Shown: positions 24,869 through 33,027 of the stretch, piece by piece | How positions within the stretch are numbered: position 1 is the first letter of the stretch | Layout: each line of letters starts with the position of its first letter | Assembly (NCBI RefSeq): GCF_001865015.1 | Contig: NZ_MJGV01000068.1 | Location: 67,998-131,997 of the forward strand | Length of the DNA: 64,000 nt | Direction of reading: 5' to 3' | From: Curtobacterium sp. MMLR14_010 | GTDB lineage: Bacteria; Actinomycetota; Actinomycetes; Actinomycetales; Microbacteriaceae | Position numbers and translations under genes: made by a program | The notes under the pieces: generated by a model | What the model was told of the DNA's origin: nothing | The model's input: only the letters and a program-made list of their open reading frames with translations | Database searches by the model: none

Positions 24869-26139
24869 CCCCGGAAGCCATCGAGGTCTGGATCGCTGAG
24901 CAGGACGTCGACCGGCGCGTCGGAACGCTCCGCCCGTCGTTCATGCGCGGGCGCATGCTGGCCTCGTCGTCATTCGAGTACGACGATGCGTGGTTGCGAG
25001 GCGGGTGGGCGATCTCGCCGGATCTCCCTCTCGAGCGGACTCGGATCTACACGGCCGAGAACCAGACCCTCCCGGGCGCGTTCAGTGACACCGTGCCGGA
25101 CGACTGGGGCCAGAAGCTGATCCGCGCCGACCACGCTCGTCGCCGCCGGCAGGACGACTCCCTCCCGCCGCGGTTGGGCGAGTTCGACTACCTGCTCGGC
25201 GTCGCTGACCACACCCGTGTGGGTGCGATCCGCCTCCGGGCTGCCGGGTCGTGGCTCTCGGACGAGAGCGGCGTTGCCAACGTGCACGACCTGCAGCGGA
25301 TCCTCGATGTGACGCAACGCTACGACGATGACGAGGCGAGCGATGACGACATCGCGTACCTCAACGAGGTGGCCACATCGCCGGGGGGAGCCCGTCCGAA
25401 GGCGAACGTGGTCCTCGATGACGGGAGTCTCGCGATCGCCAAGCTGCCGCATTCGAAGGACGGTCGCTTCGACGTGGAGCGCTGGGAAGCCGTTGCGTTG
25501 ACCCTCGCTGCCGACAGCGGCCTCGTCACTCCGCGCTGGTCGGTGGAAGCGTCCCCGAGTGGGCGCGCGGTGTTGCTCTCGACGCGGTTCGACCGCGACG
25601 CAGCGGGACGTCGGTTCGGGTACATGTCAGGACGGACCGCCCTCCGCCTCGGTCTCCACGACGACGGTTCGACCGAGACCTACGAGGACTTCGCCGATGC
25701 GATCGCCGAATGGAGTGCAGCGCCGGTCGTCGACCTGCACGAGATGTTCGGGCGGATCGCGCTGACCGTCTTGATCAACAACGTCGATGACCACTGGCGG
25801 AACCACGCGTTCCTCCACGGTGCGCAGGGTTGGCGGTTGTCGCCGGTCTTCGACGTCAACCCCAGCCGCCAGCGCGGAGTCATCGACTCCCGGGCCATCA
25901 GCGACGACGACGACCCCTCGGACCGCAGACTGGAGCACCTCCTCCAGGTGGCGAGCACCTTCCAGCTCAGCGACGCTGCTGCGCGGCGGGTCATCGCGAG
26001 AGTCGCGCGCGCGGTGTCGAACTGGGAGGCGGTCGCGACGCGCCTCGGGCTCGACGAGCGGCAACGGGCGGGCTACCGCGGCGCGTTCTCGTCTCCGCAA
26101 CTCGCGTGGGCACGGTCGCTCGACACCGACCTGCGCTGA
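24865..26139 (+). CDS. hipA: HipA-type serine/threonine kinase toxin
   Basis: A 424-residue kinase. The N-terminal subdomain 1 runs to about 110; the ATP-loop motif GGARPK is at 174-179; the catalytic loop NNVDDHWRNH at 305-314 contains the catalytic Asp and Asn; the metal-binding FDVNP is at 329-333. All key residues look intact, so the toxin is probably active. HipA kinases phosphorylate targets such as glutamyl-tRNA synthetase and cause dormancy; the target here is unknown. GTG 24865 overlaps hipB. The pair sits between the two halves of the 5-oxoproline locus and may have been inserted there. Confidence 0.88.
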   Translation: MTPEAIEVWIAEQDVDRRVGTLRPSFMRGRMLASSSFEYDDAWLRGGWAISPDLPLERTRIYTAENQTLPGAFSDTVPDDWGQKLIRADHARRRRQDDSLPPRLGEFDYLLGVADHTRVGAIRLRAAGSWLSDESGVANVHDLQRILDVTQRYDDDEASDDDIAYLNEVATSPGGARPKANVVLDDGSLAIAKLPHSKDGRFDVERWEAVALTLAADSGLVTPRWSVEASPSGRAVLLSTRFDRDAAGRRFGYMSGRTALRLGLHDDGSTETYEDFADAIAEWSAAPVVDLHEMFGRIALTVLINNVDDHWRNHAFLHGAQGWRLSPVFDVNPSRQRGVIDSRAISDDDDPSDRRLEHLLQVASTFQLSDAAARRVIARVARAVSNWEAVATRLGLDERQRAGYRGAFSSPQLAWARSLDTDLR

Positions 26140-26287
26140 CGGCTGTTCCCGCGGTGATTGCAACAACGACATCGGATGTCAAGCCCCTGCGGTCATTGTT
26201 GATTGCAACTACGTTCTGTGGACAGCCGAGAGCCGGCACGACACCGCAGGGATCCGGTGTCGAGCGTCACATCAGGGAGTGACCACC

Positions 26288-27046
26288 ATGCAGAAGCGCA
26301 CAACCACCAGAGCAGTCCTCGCCGCCGTCGTCCTCGGCGCCGCACTCGTCGCCGTGCCGATCGGGTCGTCCTCGGTGGCGCAGGCCGGCGTCTCGGCACC
26401 GGTCGGCGACGTCGGGAAGTTCAAGCAGACCTTCAAGGAGAACTTCCACACCTCGGCCGCGGCGAACGGGCCGTTCGCCCGGACCTACGCGAACGCCTGG
26501 CAGCCCTACCCGGACGGCACGTCGGGGATCTACTCCTCCAGCTCGCAGGTCAGTGCCCGCGACGGCGTGATGCGTGTCGCCCTCGACGGCGCACATGGAA
26601 CCGCGGGCACGTTCGGCACGCCGAACGGAGCCTGGTCGCACGTGGGCGGCAAGTTCTCCGTCCGCGCCCGGGCCGAGGGCGGAACGGGCAACGGCGCGGC
26701 CTTCATGGTGTGGCCGTCCTCGAACGTGTGGTCGGACGGTGAGATCGACTTCCCGGAGGGCAACTTCGAGAGCACGCCGATGGCCTTCCAGCACTCGATG
26801 ACGCCGGGTCGGGAAGCCAGCGCGACGAGCATCAGCACCGGGGTGTCCTGGCGGAAGTGGCACACCTACTCGGTCGAGTGGATCCCCGGCAGGTCAGTGA
26901 CCTACCTGGTGGACGGCAAGGTCCTCCGGACCGTGACGGTGGACGTCCCGACGACGCCGCACCGGTACATGTTCCAGGTCGGGAACTGGGGTCAGTCGGG
27001 CCACCTCGACATCGACTGGGTCAGCACGTACGCCTACGTCGGCTGA
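26288..27046 (+). CDS. Secreted GH16 family glucanase-like enzyme
   Basis: A 252-residue exported protein. The signal peptide (residues 1-33) ends SSVAQA. The GH16 active-site strand is DGEIDFPEG, with E152 as nucleophile, D154 as helper and E157 as acid/base. The substrate class (beta-1,3/1,4-glucan, laminarin or other) cannot be fixed. It ends five bases before the convergent pxpC stop. The 148-base upstream gap holds two GATTGCAAC direct repeats (26156 and 26203 areas) of unknown role. Confidence 0.85.
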   Translation: MQKRTTTRAVLAAVVLGAALVAVPIGSSSVAQAGVSAPVGDVGKFKQTFKENFHTSAAANGPFARTYANAWQPYPDGTSGIYSSSSQVSARDGVMRVALDGAHGTAGTFGTPNGAWSHVGGKFSVRARAEGGTGNGAAFMVWPSSNVWSDGEIDFPEGNFESTPMAFQHSMTPGREASATSISTGVSWRKWHTYSVEWIPGRSVTYLVDGKVLRTVTVDVPTTPHRYMFQVGNWGQSGHLDIDWVSTYAYVG

Positions 27047-27050
27047 CCGG

Positions 27051-27932
27051 TCAGGCGATCCGGAAGCGGACCGTGTCGCCCGGCCGGAGCTGGGCGGCAC
27101 GGTCGACGGACGCGGGCGTGAGGACCGCGACGACCGGGTACCCGCCGGTCACCGGGTGGTCGGCGAGGAACAGGACGGGGAAGCCGTCCGGCGGCACCTG
27201 GAGCGAGCCGGTCTCGACGCCCTCGCTCGGCAGTTCCCGCGTGACCGCGCGGACGAGGGGCTCGGCCGCGGTGGTCCGGACGCCGACGCGGTCGCTGTCC
27301 GGACTGACGAGGTGGTCCTGCCCGGTCAGGGTGGTCGGCCACCCAGGCGTGAACCAGTCGTCCCGCGGACCCGGGACGACGTCGAGCACGACGGGCTCCC
27401 ACGGCCAGGGCCCGAGCGGCGGCGCGACGGCGTCGACGACGGGCCACCCGTCGGCCTCGTCCCCGACGGGCAGCGCGTCACCGACCCGCAGCGGAGCGGG
27501 ACCGAGCTGCGCGAGCGAGTCCCACGAGCGGCTGCCGAGGACCGGTTCGACGGCGAACCCGCCACGGACGGCGACGTACGAGCGGAGGCCGACGTCGGGG
27601 ACGCCGAGGTGCACGGTGTCACCGGGGCCGAGCAGCAGCACCTCGTTCGCGGCGGCGCCGCGGACGCTGCCGTCCGCCCGCTCGACCTCGACCGCGCAGG
27701 CCGCGCCGGTGACGGCGGCGACCACGTGGGCGTCGGAACGGAGCGAGACGGAGCCGAGCAGGGCCTCCAGGACGGCTGCGTCGGGACGGTTGCCGACCAT
27801 CCGGTTGGCCAGCGCCGCTGAGCCGCGATCGGCGGCTCCGGCCGCGCCGAGCCCCATGTCGCTGAAGCCGGGGCGGCCGAGGTCCTGGGTGGTGACGCCG
27901 AAACCGACGCGCTCGACGGTGAGCGTGCTCAT
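27051..27932 (-). CDS. pxpC: 5-oxoprolinase subunit C
   Basis: A 293-residue KipA/PxpC-type protein. Key stretches: VGFGVTTQDLGRPGFSDMGL, AANRMV-like ALANRMVGN, GLRSYVAVRGGF and PVTGGYPVVAVLT. With PxpA and PxpB it forms the ATP-dependent prokaryotic 5-oxoprolinase that opens 5-oxoproline to glutamate. ATG 27932 overlaps the pxpB stop (ATGA). Last gene of the three-gene operon. Confidence 0.88.
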   Translation of the reverse strand: MSTLTVERVGFGVTTQDLGRPGFSDMGLGAAGAADRGSAALANRMVGNRPDAAVLEALLGSVSLRSDAHVVAAVTGAACAVEVERADGSVRGAAANEVLLLGPGDTVHLGVPDVGLRSYVAVRGGFAVEPVLGSRSWDSLAQLGPAPLRVGDALPVGDEADGWPVVDAVAPPLGPWPWEPVVLDVVPGPRDDWFTPGWPTTLTGQDHLVSPDSDRVGVRTTAAEPLVRAVTRELPSEGVETGSLQVPPDGFPVLFLADHPVTGGYPVVAVLTPASVDRAAQLRPGDTVRFRIA

Positions 27933-28591
27933 GCGCTGCTCGTGTCGACGAAGCGGATGCGCGTGCCTGCGGGGGCGAGTGCGGGCGGGTCGCGGTCGAG
28001 TGACCACATCGGGACGTCGGTGCGCCCGATGAGCTGCCAGCCACCGGGGGACGTGCGTGGGTAGACGGCGCTGAACTCCCCGGCGAGGGCGACGGCGCCG
28101 CTCGGGACGGCGGTGCGGGAGGTGCTGCGGCGGGGCAGGTCGAGCGAGGATGCTGTGCCGGTGAGGTAGCTGAATCCGGGGGCGAAGCCGCAGAAGGCGC
28201 TCGTCCAGACCTGGCCGGTGTGCCAGGCGACGAGTGCCGCGGGGGTCATGCCGGCGAGGTCGGCGGCGGCGGTGAGGTCGTCGCCGTCGTAGGTGACGGG
28301 GATCGTGACGTGGGCGTCCGTGGTCGTGGACGTTGTCGTTGCGGCTGCGGCGGCTGCTGCTGCTGCTTCTGCTTCTGCGGTCGGCGTGACGCGGGCCAGG
28401 TCCGCGCGGAGGCGGGTGGCGTCGGTGTGCGTGGGGTCGTAGCGGAACAGGAGGGTGCGTGCGCCGGAGACGACCTCGGTGACACCGGGTGGCCGCTCGG
28501 TGATGCCGGCGCGGAAGGCCGTGACCGCGTCGAGGGTGTCGAACGTCGCGAGCAGGGCCGCGCTGCCGGCGGGACGCAGGTCGAGGGTCAT
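27929..28591 (-). CDS. pxpB: 5-oxoprolinase subunit B
   Basis: A 220-residue KipI/PxpB-type protein. The family core is present: VTIPVTYDGDDLTAAADLAG, FCGFAPGFSYLTG, LPRRSTSRTAVPSGAVALAG and GWQLIGRTDVPMW. An unusual Glu/Ala-then-Thr run (AEAEAAAAAAAAATTTSTTT, about residues 72-91) lies between the N-terminal lobe and the cyclophilin-like domain and is probably a flexible insert. Coupled to pxpA and pxpC by 4-base overlaps. Confidence 0.85.
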   Translation of the reverse strand: MTLDLRPAGSAALLATFDTLDAVTAFRAGITERPPGVTEVVSGARTLLFRYDPTHTDATRLRADLARVTPTAEAEAAAAAAAAATTTSTTTDAHVTIPVTYDGDDLTAAADLAGMTPAALVAWHTGQVWTSAFCGFAPGFSYLTGTASSLDLPRRSTSRTAVPSGAVALAGEFSAVYPRTSPGGWQLIGRTDVPMWSLDRDPPALAPAGTRIRFVDTSSA

Positions 28592-29361
28592 GCCGGCGTG
28601 GCTCGGGAGAACGGGGCGATGTCGATGTCCTGCTCGGTCAGCAGCCGGCGGATCGCCCTGGCCATCGCCACGGCGTCGGGGGAGTCGCCGTGGACGCAGA
28701 CGGAGTCCGCGCGGACGGGCACTTCGGAGCCGTCGACCGCGGTCGCGACGCCCTCGGTCACCATGCGGAGGACACGCTGGGCCACCTGCTCGGGATCGTG
28801 CAGGACGGACCCCGGCTTGCTCCGCGACACCAGGGAACCGTCGGGTTCGTAGGCGCGGTCGGCGAAGGCCTCGCTGACGGCGCGGAGTCCGTGGCGCTCG
28901 GCCGCGAGCAGGAGTTCGGAGCCGGGCAGCGCGAGCACGGCGAGGGACGGGGCGACGTCGGCGATCGCGCGGACGACGGCCTCGGCCTGGACCGGGTCGG
29001 CGCAGGCGGTGTTGTAGAGGGCGCCGTGCGGCTTGACGTAGTTGACCTCGGTGCCGGCGACGCGGGCGGTGGCGGTCATCGCGCCGAGCTGGTGCACGAC
29101 GTCGGCGTGGAGCTCGTCAGGGGTGACGTGCACCGGGCGCCGGCCGAAGGCCGCGAGGTCGCGGTAGGCGACGTGTGCGCCGACGGCGACGCCGCGCTCG
29201 GCAGCGGCGCGGCAGGTGGTGAGCATGATCGTCGGGTCGCCGGCGTGGAACCCGCAGGCGATGTTCGCGCTCGAGACGACGTCGAGCATCGCGGTGTCGT
29301 CACCCATGCTCCAGGCGCCGTAGCCCTCGCCGAGGTCGCTGTTGAGGTCGATCGTCGTCAC
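28588..29361 (-). CDS. pxpA: 5-oxoprolinase subunit A (LamB/YcsF family)
   Basis: A 257-residue protein. The N-terminus MTTIDLNSDLGEGYGAW and IACGFHAGDP are the LamB/YcsF signature; NYVKPHGALYN and VCVHGDSPDAV are further conserved motifs. GTG 29361 follows GGGAG at 5 bases. First gene of pxpABC; the GntR-type operator lies 24 bases upstream. The reaction is cytoplasmic, ATP-driven hydrolysis of 5-oxoproline to glutamate. Confidence 0.9.
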   Translation of the reverse strand: MTTIDLNSDLGEGYGAWSMGDDTAMLDVVSSANIACGFHAGDPTIMLTTCRAAAERGVAVGAHVAYRDLAAFGRRPVHVTPDELHADVVHQLGAMTATARVAGTEVNYVKPHGALYNTACADPVQAEAVVRAIADVAPSLAVLALPGSELLLAAERHGLRAVSEAFADRAYEPDGSLVSRSKPGSVLHDPEQVAQRVLRMVTEGVATAVDGSEVPVRADSVCVHGDSPDAVAMARAIRRLLTEQDIDIAPFSRATPA

Positions 29362-29384
29362 GGGGGCTCCCTGTCGTCGCCGGG

Positions 29385-29396
29385 TTGTTCAACAAT
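29385..29396. promoter_or_regulatory. GntR operator 2 (pxp operon)
   Basis: TTGTTCAACAAT, reading ATTGTTGAACAA on the transcribed strand, is identical over 12 bases to the site at 21631 before DUF969. It links the two outward ends of the locus in one regulon. Confidence 0.75.
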
Positions 29397-29446
29397 CTAG
29401 TCCGGTGGGGGCGGGGAGGCCAGCGGGGCGGCGGGTGGACTCCGGA

Positions 29447-29544
29447 CGACAACGTCGACGTCGAACGCCAGCGGCGGTCTCGTTCGGCGTCGATGCGCGC
29501 GCAGTGTTCGACATGGCAGGAGTCGATCGACTGGCGCTGTGTCG
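29447..29544. repeat. Two 36-base palindromic elements, one decayed
   Basis: 29509-29544 reads CGACA-N8-GTCGATCGAC-N8-TGTCG (type B). 29447-29482 keeps CGACA and a type A left half with the right spacing but ends TCTCG and has lost the central symmetry, so it looks like a decaying type A copy. Both lie between the pxp promoter and the terminator after the GH4 gene. Confidence 0.75.
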
Positions 29545-29594
29545 GGTCATGCGTACGCATCCGATGCGTTCGCAGGTACGGACGTCACCGCGCA

Positions 29595-29638
29595 CGGACG
29601 GGAGGCTCGGTGCCAGCTGGCACCGAGCCTCCCGTCCG
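29595..29638. terminator. Perfect 44-base palindrome terminator
   Basis: CGGACGGGAGGCTCGGTGCCAG is followed directly by its reverse complement. It lies nine bases beyond the GH4 stop and would end the leftward DeoR-GH4 transcript before the pxp promoter. Member of the GGAGGCTC family. Confidence 0.8.
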
Positions 29639-29646
29639 GTGTGCGC

Positions 29647-31005
29647 CTACTTCGTGAGCACCGCCGCGACCTCCGGGATGCGGTCGATGTAGCCGCGCAC
29701 CAGGTCGCGGGCGATCGTGACGCTGTCCACGAGGGGGTGGAGCGCGAAGGCCTTGAGCGCCTCGTCCTTCGACCCGGTCATGGCGGCGGCGATCGTGTGG
29801 CGCTCGACCGCCTTGACCTGGGACATCAGCCCGATCTGGTGCAGGTCGGGCTGGTCGGTGGACATCGGGTGGACGCCGTTCGCGTCGACCATCGTCGGGA
29901 CCTCGACCACGGCGTCACGGGGGAGTCCGGCGATGGTGCCGTTGTTCCGGACGTTGAGGATCATCGTCTGGCGCTCGTTGCGGCTGATCGCGGCCATGAC
30001 CCCGAGGGCGACGCCCGCGTAGCCCTGGTGCGACGGGTCGGTCTCGCGCTCCTTGGAGTCCACGGGCTCGTCCTGCGTGCCGCCCTTGGCCTCGGCCATG
30101 TAGGACGCGCTGCGCCGGGCGACGGTCTCGCGCCACAGGTCGGCGACGCCGTTGCCCGCGGCGGTGGCCCGGTCGTAGAAGGCGGACTGGCTCTCGGCGA
30201 GGAAGTCGCCGCGGGTCTTGCCGGAGCCGATGATGGAGCGCACGGCGTCGCGGTTGAAGTAGTAGTAGTACAGGTACTCGTTCGGGATGGCGCCGAGGCT
30301 GCGGATCCAGTCGAGCCCGAAGACGTGGCCCTCCTCCATGGCACCGAGGCGCTCGTCGTCCGCCATCAGTTCGGGGAGCACGTCACGGCCGTCGTACATC
30401 ACGCGGCGCATCCACCCGAGGTGGTTCAGGCCGACGTAGTCCATCTGGACGCGGGTGTGGTCGAGGCCGAGCATGCCGGCGACCCGGCGCCCGAGGCCGG
30501 ACGGGGTGTCGCAGATGCCGAGCACACGGTCGCCGAGGACGGTCTGCATGGCCTCGGTGATGATGCCGGCCGGGTTCGTGAAGTTCATCACGTAGGCGTT
30601 CGGCGCGAGGTCGCGGATGACCTTGGCGGCCTCGACCATGACCGGGACGGTGCGGATGGCGTACGCGAGCCCGCCGGGGCCGGTGGTCTCCTGCCCGAGG
30701 ACGTCGAGGTCGAGCGCGACGTGCTCGTCGCAACGGCGCCCCTCGAGCCCACCCACGCGGAGTGCGGCGAAGACGTAGTCGCTGCCCTCGACCGCGCGGT
30801 GCAGGTCGGTCGTGGGCTTCAGGACCGGGGCGTCGGGGAAGTCCGCCGCGAGCTCGGTGAGGATCGCCACCATCGCGTGCAGGCGGACCTCGTCGACGTC
30901 GTACAGCGCGACCTCCTCCACCCGGGGCGAGCCGGTGTCGCGGAGGAGTGCCTGGTAGACGTACGGCGTGCGGAACCCGCCGCCTCCGAGGATGCAGAGC
31001 TTCAT
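29647..31005 (-). CDS. GH4 family glycosidase (6-phospho-glycosidase type)
   Basis: A 452-residue NAD- and metal-dependent glycosidase. The N-terminal Rossmann motif is LCILGGGGFRTPYVYQAL; the family segments LGQETTGPGGLAYAIRTVPV, NFTNPAGIITEA and YVGLNHLGW are intact. The metal-binding motif is CDTP, closer to the CD-P form reported for 6-phospho-alpha-glucosidases than to the CN-P form of 6-phospho-beta-glucosidases, although the overall sequence looks like the beta group; specificity is left open. The gene is coupled to a DeoR regulator and divergent from a PfkB kinase and ABC importer, which may supply a phosphorylated substrate. Confidence 0.8.
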   Translation of the reverse strand: MKLCILGGGGFRTPYVYQALLRDTGSPRVEEVALYDVDEVRLHAMVAILTELAADFPDAPVLKPTTDLHRAVEGSDYVFAALRVGGLEGRRCDEHVALDLDVLGQETTGPGGLAYAIRTVPVMVEAAKVIRDLAPNAYVMNFTNPAGIITEAMQTVLGDRVLGICDTPSGLGRRVAGMLGLDHTRVQMDYVGLNHLGWMRRVMYDGRDVLPELMADDERLGAMEEGHVFGLDWIRSLGAIPNEYLYYYYFNRDAVRSIIGSGKTRGDFLAESQSAFYDRATAAGNGVADLWRETVARRSASYMAEAKGGTQDEPVDSKERETDPSHQGYAGVALGVMAAISRNERQTMILNVRNNGTIAGLPRDAVVEVPTMVDANGVHPMSTDQPDLHQIGLMSQVKAVERHTIAAAMTGSKDEALKAFALHPLVDSVTIARDLVRGYIDRIPEVAAVLTK

Positions 31006-31784
31006 GTGATGACGACCTCTCCGCCGGCGTTCCGGCTGTGTGCGAGTGTTTCGTCGGGGGCGCCGGTCGTCGTGATCAGCGTGTCGACGTCGGTGAGGGA
31101 ACAGAGCCGGAGGGCCCCGCTCCCCGGGAACTTGGTCTCGGACGCGAGCAGCACCACGCGGTCGGCGGCCGCGATCATGGACTGCTTGATGGGGGCCTCC
31201 ACGGCCATGTTGTCCACGACGTGTCCGTTCGCGCGGACACCGGTGCAGGACAGGAACAGCAGGTCAGCGCTGACCTGCTCGAGTGCGGCCTCGGCGAGGG
31301 AGCCGACGAGCGTGCGGTAGTTGCGCCGGACGACACCGCCGAGCAGCACGAGCCGCACGGCCTCGTCGTCCCGGAGCACGTCGAACACCGCCAGGTTGGT
31401 GGTGATGACGGTGATGTCCCGGCCGCGGAGCAGCTCGGCGATCTGCGGCGTGGTCGTGCCGATGTCGAGGATGACGACCTGGCCGTCGGTGACCATGGCG
31501 GCGGCGGCCTCGGCCATGCGGCGCTTGAGGTCGAGGTCGCCCGCCTGTTCGAACGGGGTCTCGACAGCCTCGTCCGGGTCGGTGTCCTCCTGCGCGGTGG
31601 CACGTGGGGGGAGGACGGCGCCGCCCCACGTGCGGACGAGTTCGCCGTTGCGGTCGAGCATCTCGAGGTCGCGGCGGATCGTCGCCGGGCTGACCGCGAG
31701 GGCGTCGGCCAGTTCCTGCACCGAGGCAGCACCGTCAGCCCGGAGTACCCGGATGATGCGGTTCTGGCGGTCACGCAGGATCAT
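31002..31784 (-). CDS. DeoR/GlpR family regulator
   Basis: A 260-residue repressor type. The DeoR helix-turn-helix (residues 1-57) contains SVQELADALAVSPATIRRDL and GELVRTWGGAV; the C-terminal sugar-phosphate sensor domain has VILDIGTTTPQIAELL and LLGGVVRRNYRTLVG. TACTGT lies six bases before the ATG and there is no Shine-Dalgarno, suggesting a leaderless mRNA. The stop overlaps the GH4 start. It likely senses a sugar phosphate made by the neighbouring kinase or GH4 enzyme and controls the divergent importer operon. Confidence 0.88.
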   Translation of the reverse strand: MILRDRQNRIIRVLRADGAASVQELADALAVSPATIRRDLEMLDRNGELVRTWGGAVLPPRATAQEDTDPDEAVETPFEQAGDLDLKRRMAEAAAAMVTDGQVVILDIGTTTPQIAELLRGRDITVITTNLAVFDVLRDDEAVRLVLLGGVVRRNYRTLVGSLAEAALEQVSADLLFLSCTGVRANGHVVDNMAVEAPIKQSMIAAADRVVLLASETKFPGSGALRLCSLTDVDTLITTTGAPDETLAHSRNAGGEVVIT

Positions 31785-31825
31785 GGCGCCACAGTAACGC
31801 AGATCGAGCAGAAGCAAGCAAGTTC

Positions 31826-31883
31826 GCGCAAGCCGGTGGGTGACTCGCGCAGACTTAACAAATCTGGCGCAATCAAGTAACGT
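31826..31883 (+). promoter_or_regulatory. Importer operon promoter with phased direct repeats
   Basis: TTAACA (31855-31860), 17 bases, TAACGT (31878-31883) is a good promoter for the kinase gene. Three direct repeats, GCGCAAGC (31826), GCGCAGAC (31847) and GCGCAATC (31867), start 21 and 20 bases apart, so all face the same side of the helix. Such spaced direct repeats are typical binding sites for DeoR-family proteins. Confidence 0.6.
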
Positions 31884-31983
31884 CCTCGCAACACGAAGCA
31901 CGCAGGCTTGAGCACCACCACCGGATCCGTTCCAGGTCGAGCAAGCCTGCGCAGCACTGATCCGCGATGACGAGGAGACTGCC

Positions 31984-32991
31984 GTGACCGAGGCGCATGC
32001 CGAGCCACGACCCACCGGGGACACCGGCGGGCAGGCCGACGAGACCACTCGCGGCACCCTGCTGTTCGCCGGGGACGTCTACTGCGACGTCGTCTTCTCC
32101 GGGGTCACGGCTCCCGAGCAGGGCGCCGAGGTCTTCGCGGACGCGTTCGCCATCACCCCGGGCGGCGTCGCGAACCGTGCGGTCGCCGCTGCCCGGGCCG
32201 GCGCCCCGACGATGCTCGCCAGCCGCCTCGGCGACGACGTGCTCGGCCGCCACGTGTACGACGTGCTGACCGCCGAACCGTTCCTCGACACCTCCCTGCT
32301 CGAGCTCGTGCCCGGCCACCAGAGCGCCGTGTCGGTGGCCCTGACCGGACCCGACGACCGCAGCTTCATCACGTACGAGGAACACCTCGGTCCGACCCTC
32401 GTGCCGGACGACCTCGGCCCCGTCGCCGCGACGCACGTCGGCATCGCCAAGCCGCTGCCTGCGTGGGTCGCCCGGCTCCGCGCGGCGGGCACCACGGTCG
32501 TCGGCGGTGTCGGGTGGGACCACACCGGCGAGTGGAGCGGCGGGGTGCTCGACCGCCTGGCCGAGATCGACGTCTTCGTGCCGAACGACGTCGAGGCCAT
32601 GCGGTACACCCGGACGGACTCGGCGCTCGCCGCGGCGAAGGTGCTCGCGGAGCGCGTGCCGCTCGCGGTCGTCACCCGCGGTCCCGACGGCGTCGTGGCG
32701 GTCGACTCCGCCAACGGTGTGGTCGTCACGGCCGAGACCATCCGCGTCGAGGCCGTCGACCCCACCGGCGCCGGCGATGTCTTCGTCGCGTCGTTCATGG
32801 CCGGCGTGCACCACGGCTGGGACCTCGAGACCCGACTGCGGTTCGCCGCCGCCAGCGCGGCCTTCGCCGTCACCGGACTCGGGGGAGCGGCGAGCGCGCC
32901 GCACCCGGACGAGCTCCGCGCCTTCCTCGACCAGCGCTCCGCCCCGGGCGACTGGTCCTTCCTGGCCGACGTGCCCAGCACCGAACGCTGA
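31984..32991 (+). CDS. PfkB family carbohydrate kinase
   Basis: A 335-residue kinase. The N-terminal GDVYCDVVFSGV and TPGGVANRAVAAARAGA, and the C-terminal signature DPTGAGDVFVASFMAG with the catalytic Asp, are intact. GTG 31984 follows GAGGAG. The N-terminal 25 residues are a polar extension. First gene of an operon with a binding protein and two permeases. A likely role is to phosphorylate the imported sugar, perhaps a disaccharide, ahead of the GH4 enzyme; ribokinase-type or fructokinase-type activity is equally possible from sequence alone. Confidence 0.82.
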   Translation: MTEAHAEPRPTGDTGGQADETTRGTLLFAGDVYCDVVFSGVTAPEQGAEVFADAFAITPGGVANRAVAAARAGAPTMLASRLGDDVLGRHVYDVLTAEPFLDTSLLELVPGHQSAVSVALTGPDDRSFITYEEHLGPTLVPDDLGPVAATHVGIAKPLPAWVARLRAAGTTVVGGVGWDHTGEWSGGVLDRLAEIDVFVPNDVEAMRYTRTDSALAAAKVLAERVPLAVVTRGPDGVVAVDSANGVVVTAETIRVEAVDPTGAGDVFVASFMAGVHHGWDLETRLRFAAASAAFAVTGLGGAASAPHPDELRAFLDQRSAPGDWSFLADVPSTER

Positions 32992-33027
32992 CCCGACCAC
33001 CCACCCCCTCGCAGAACTGGACCCACC

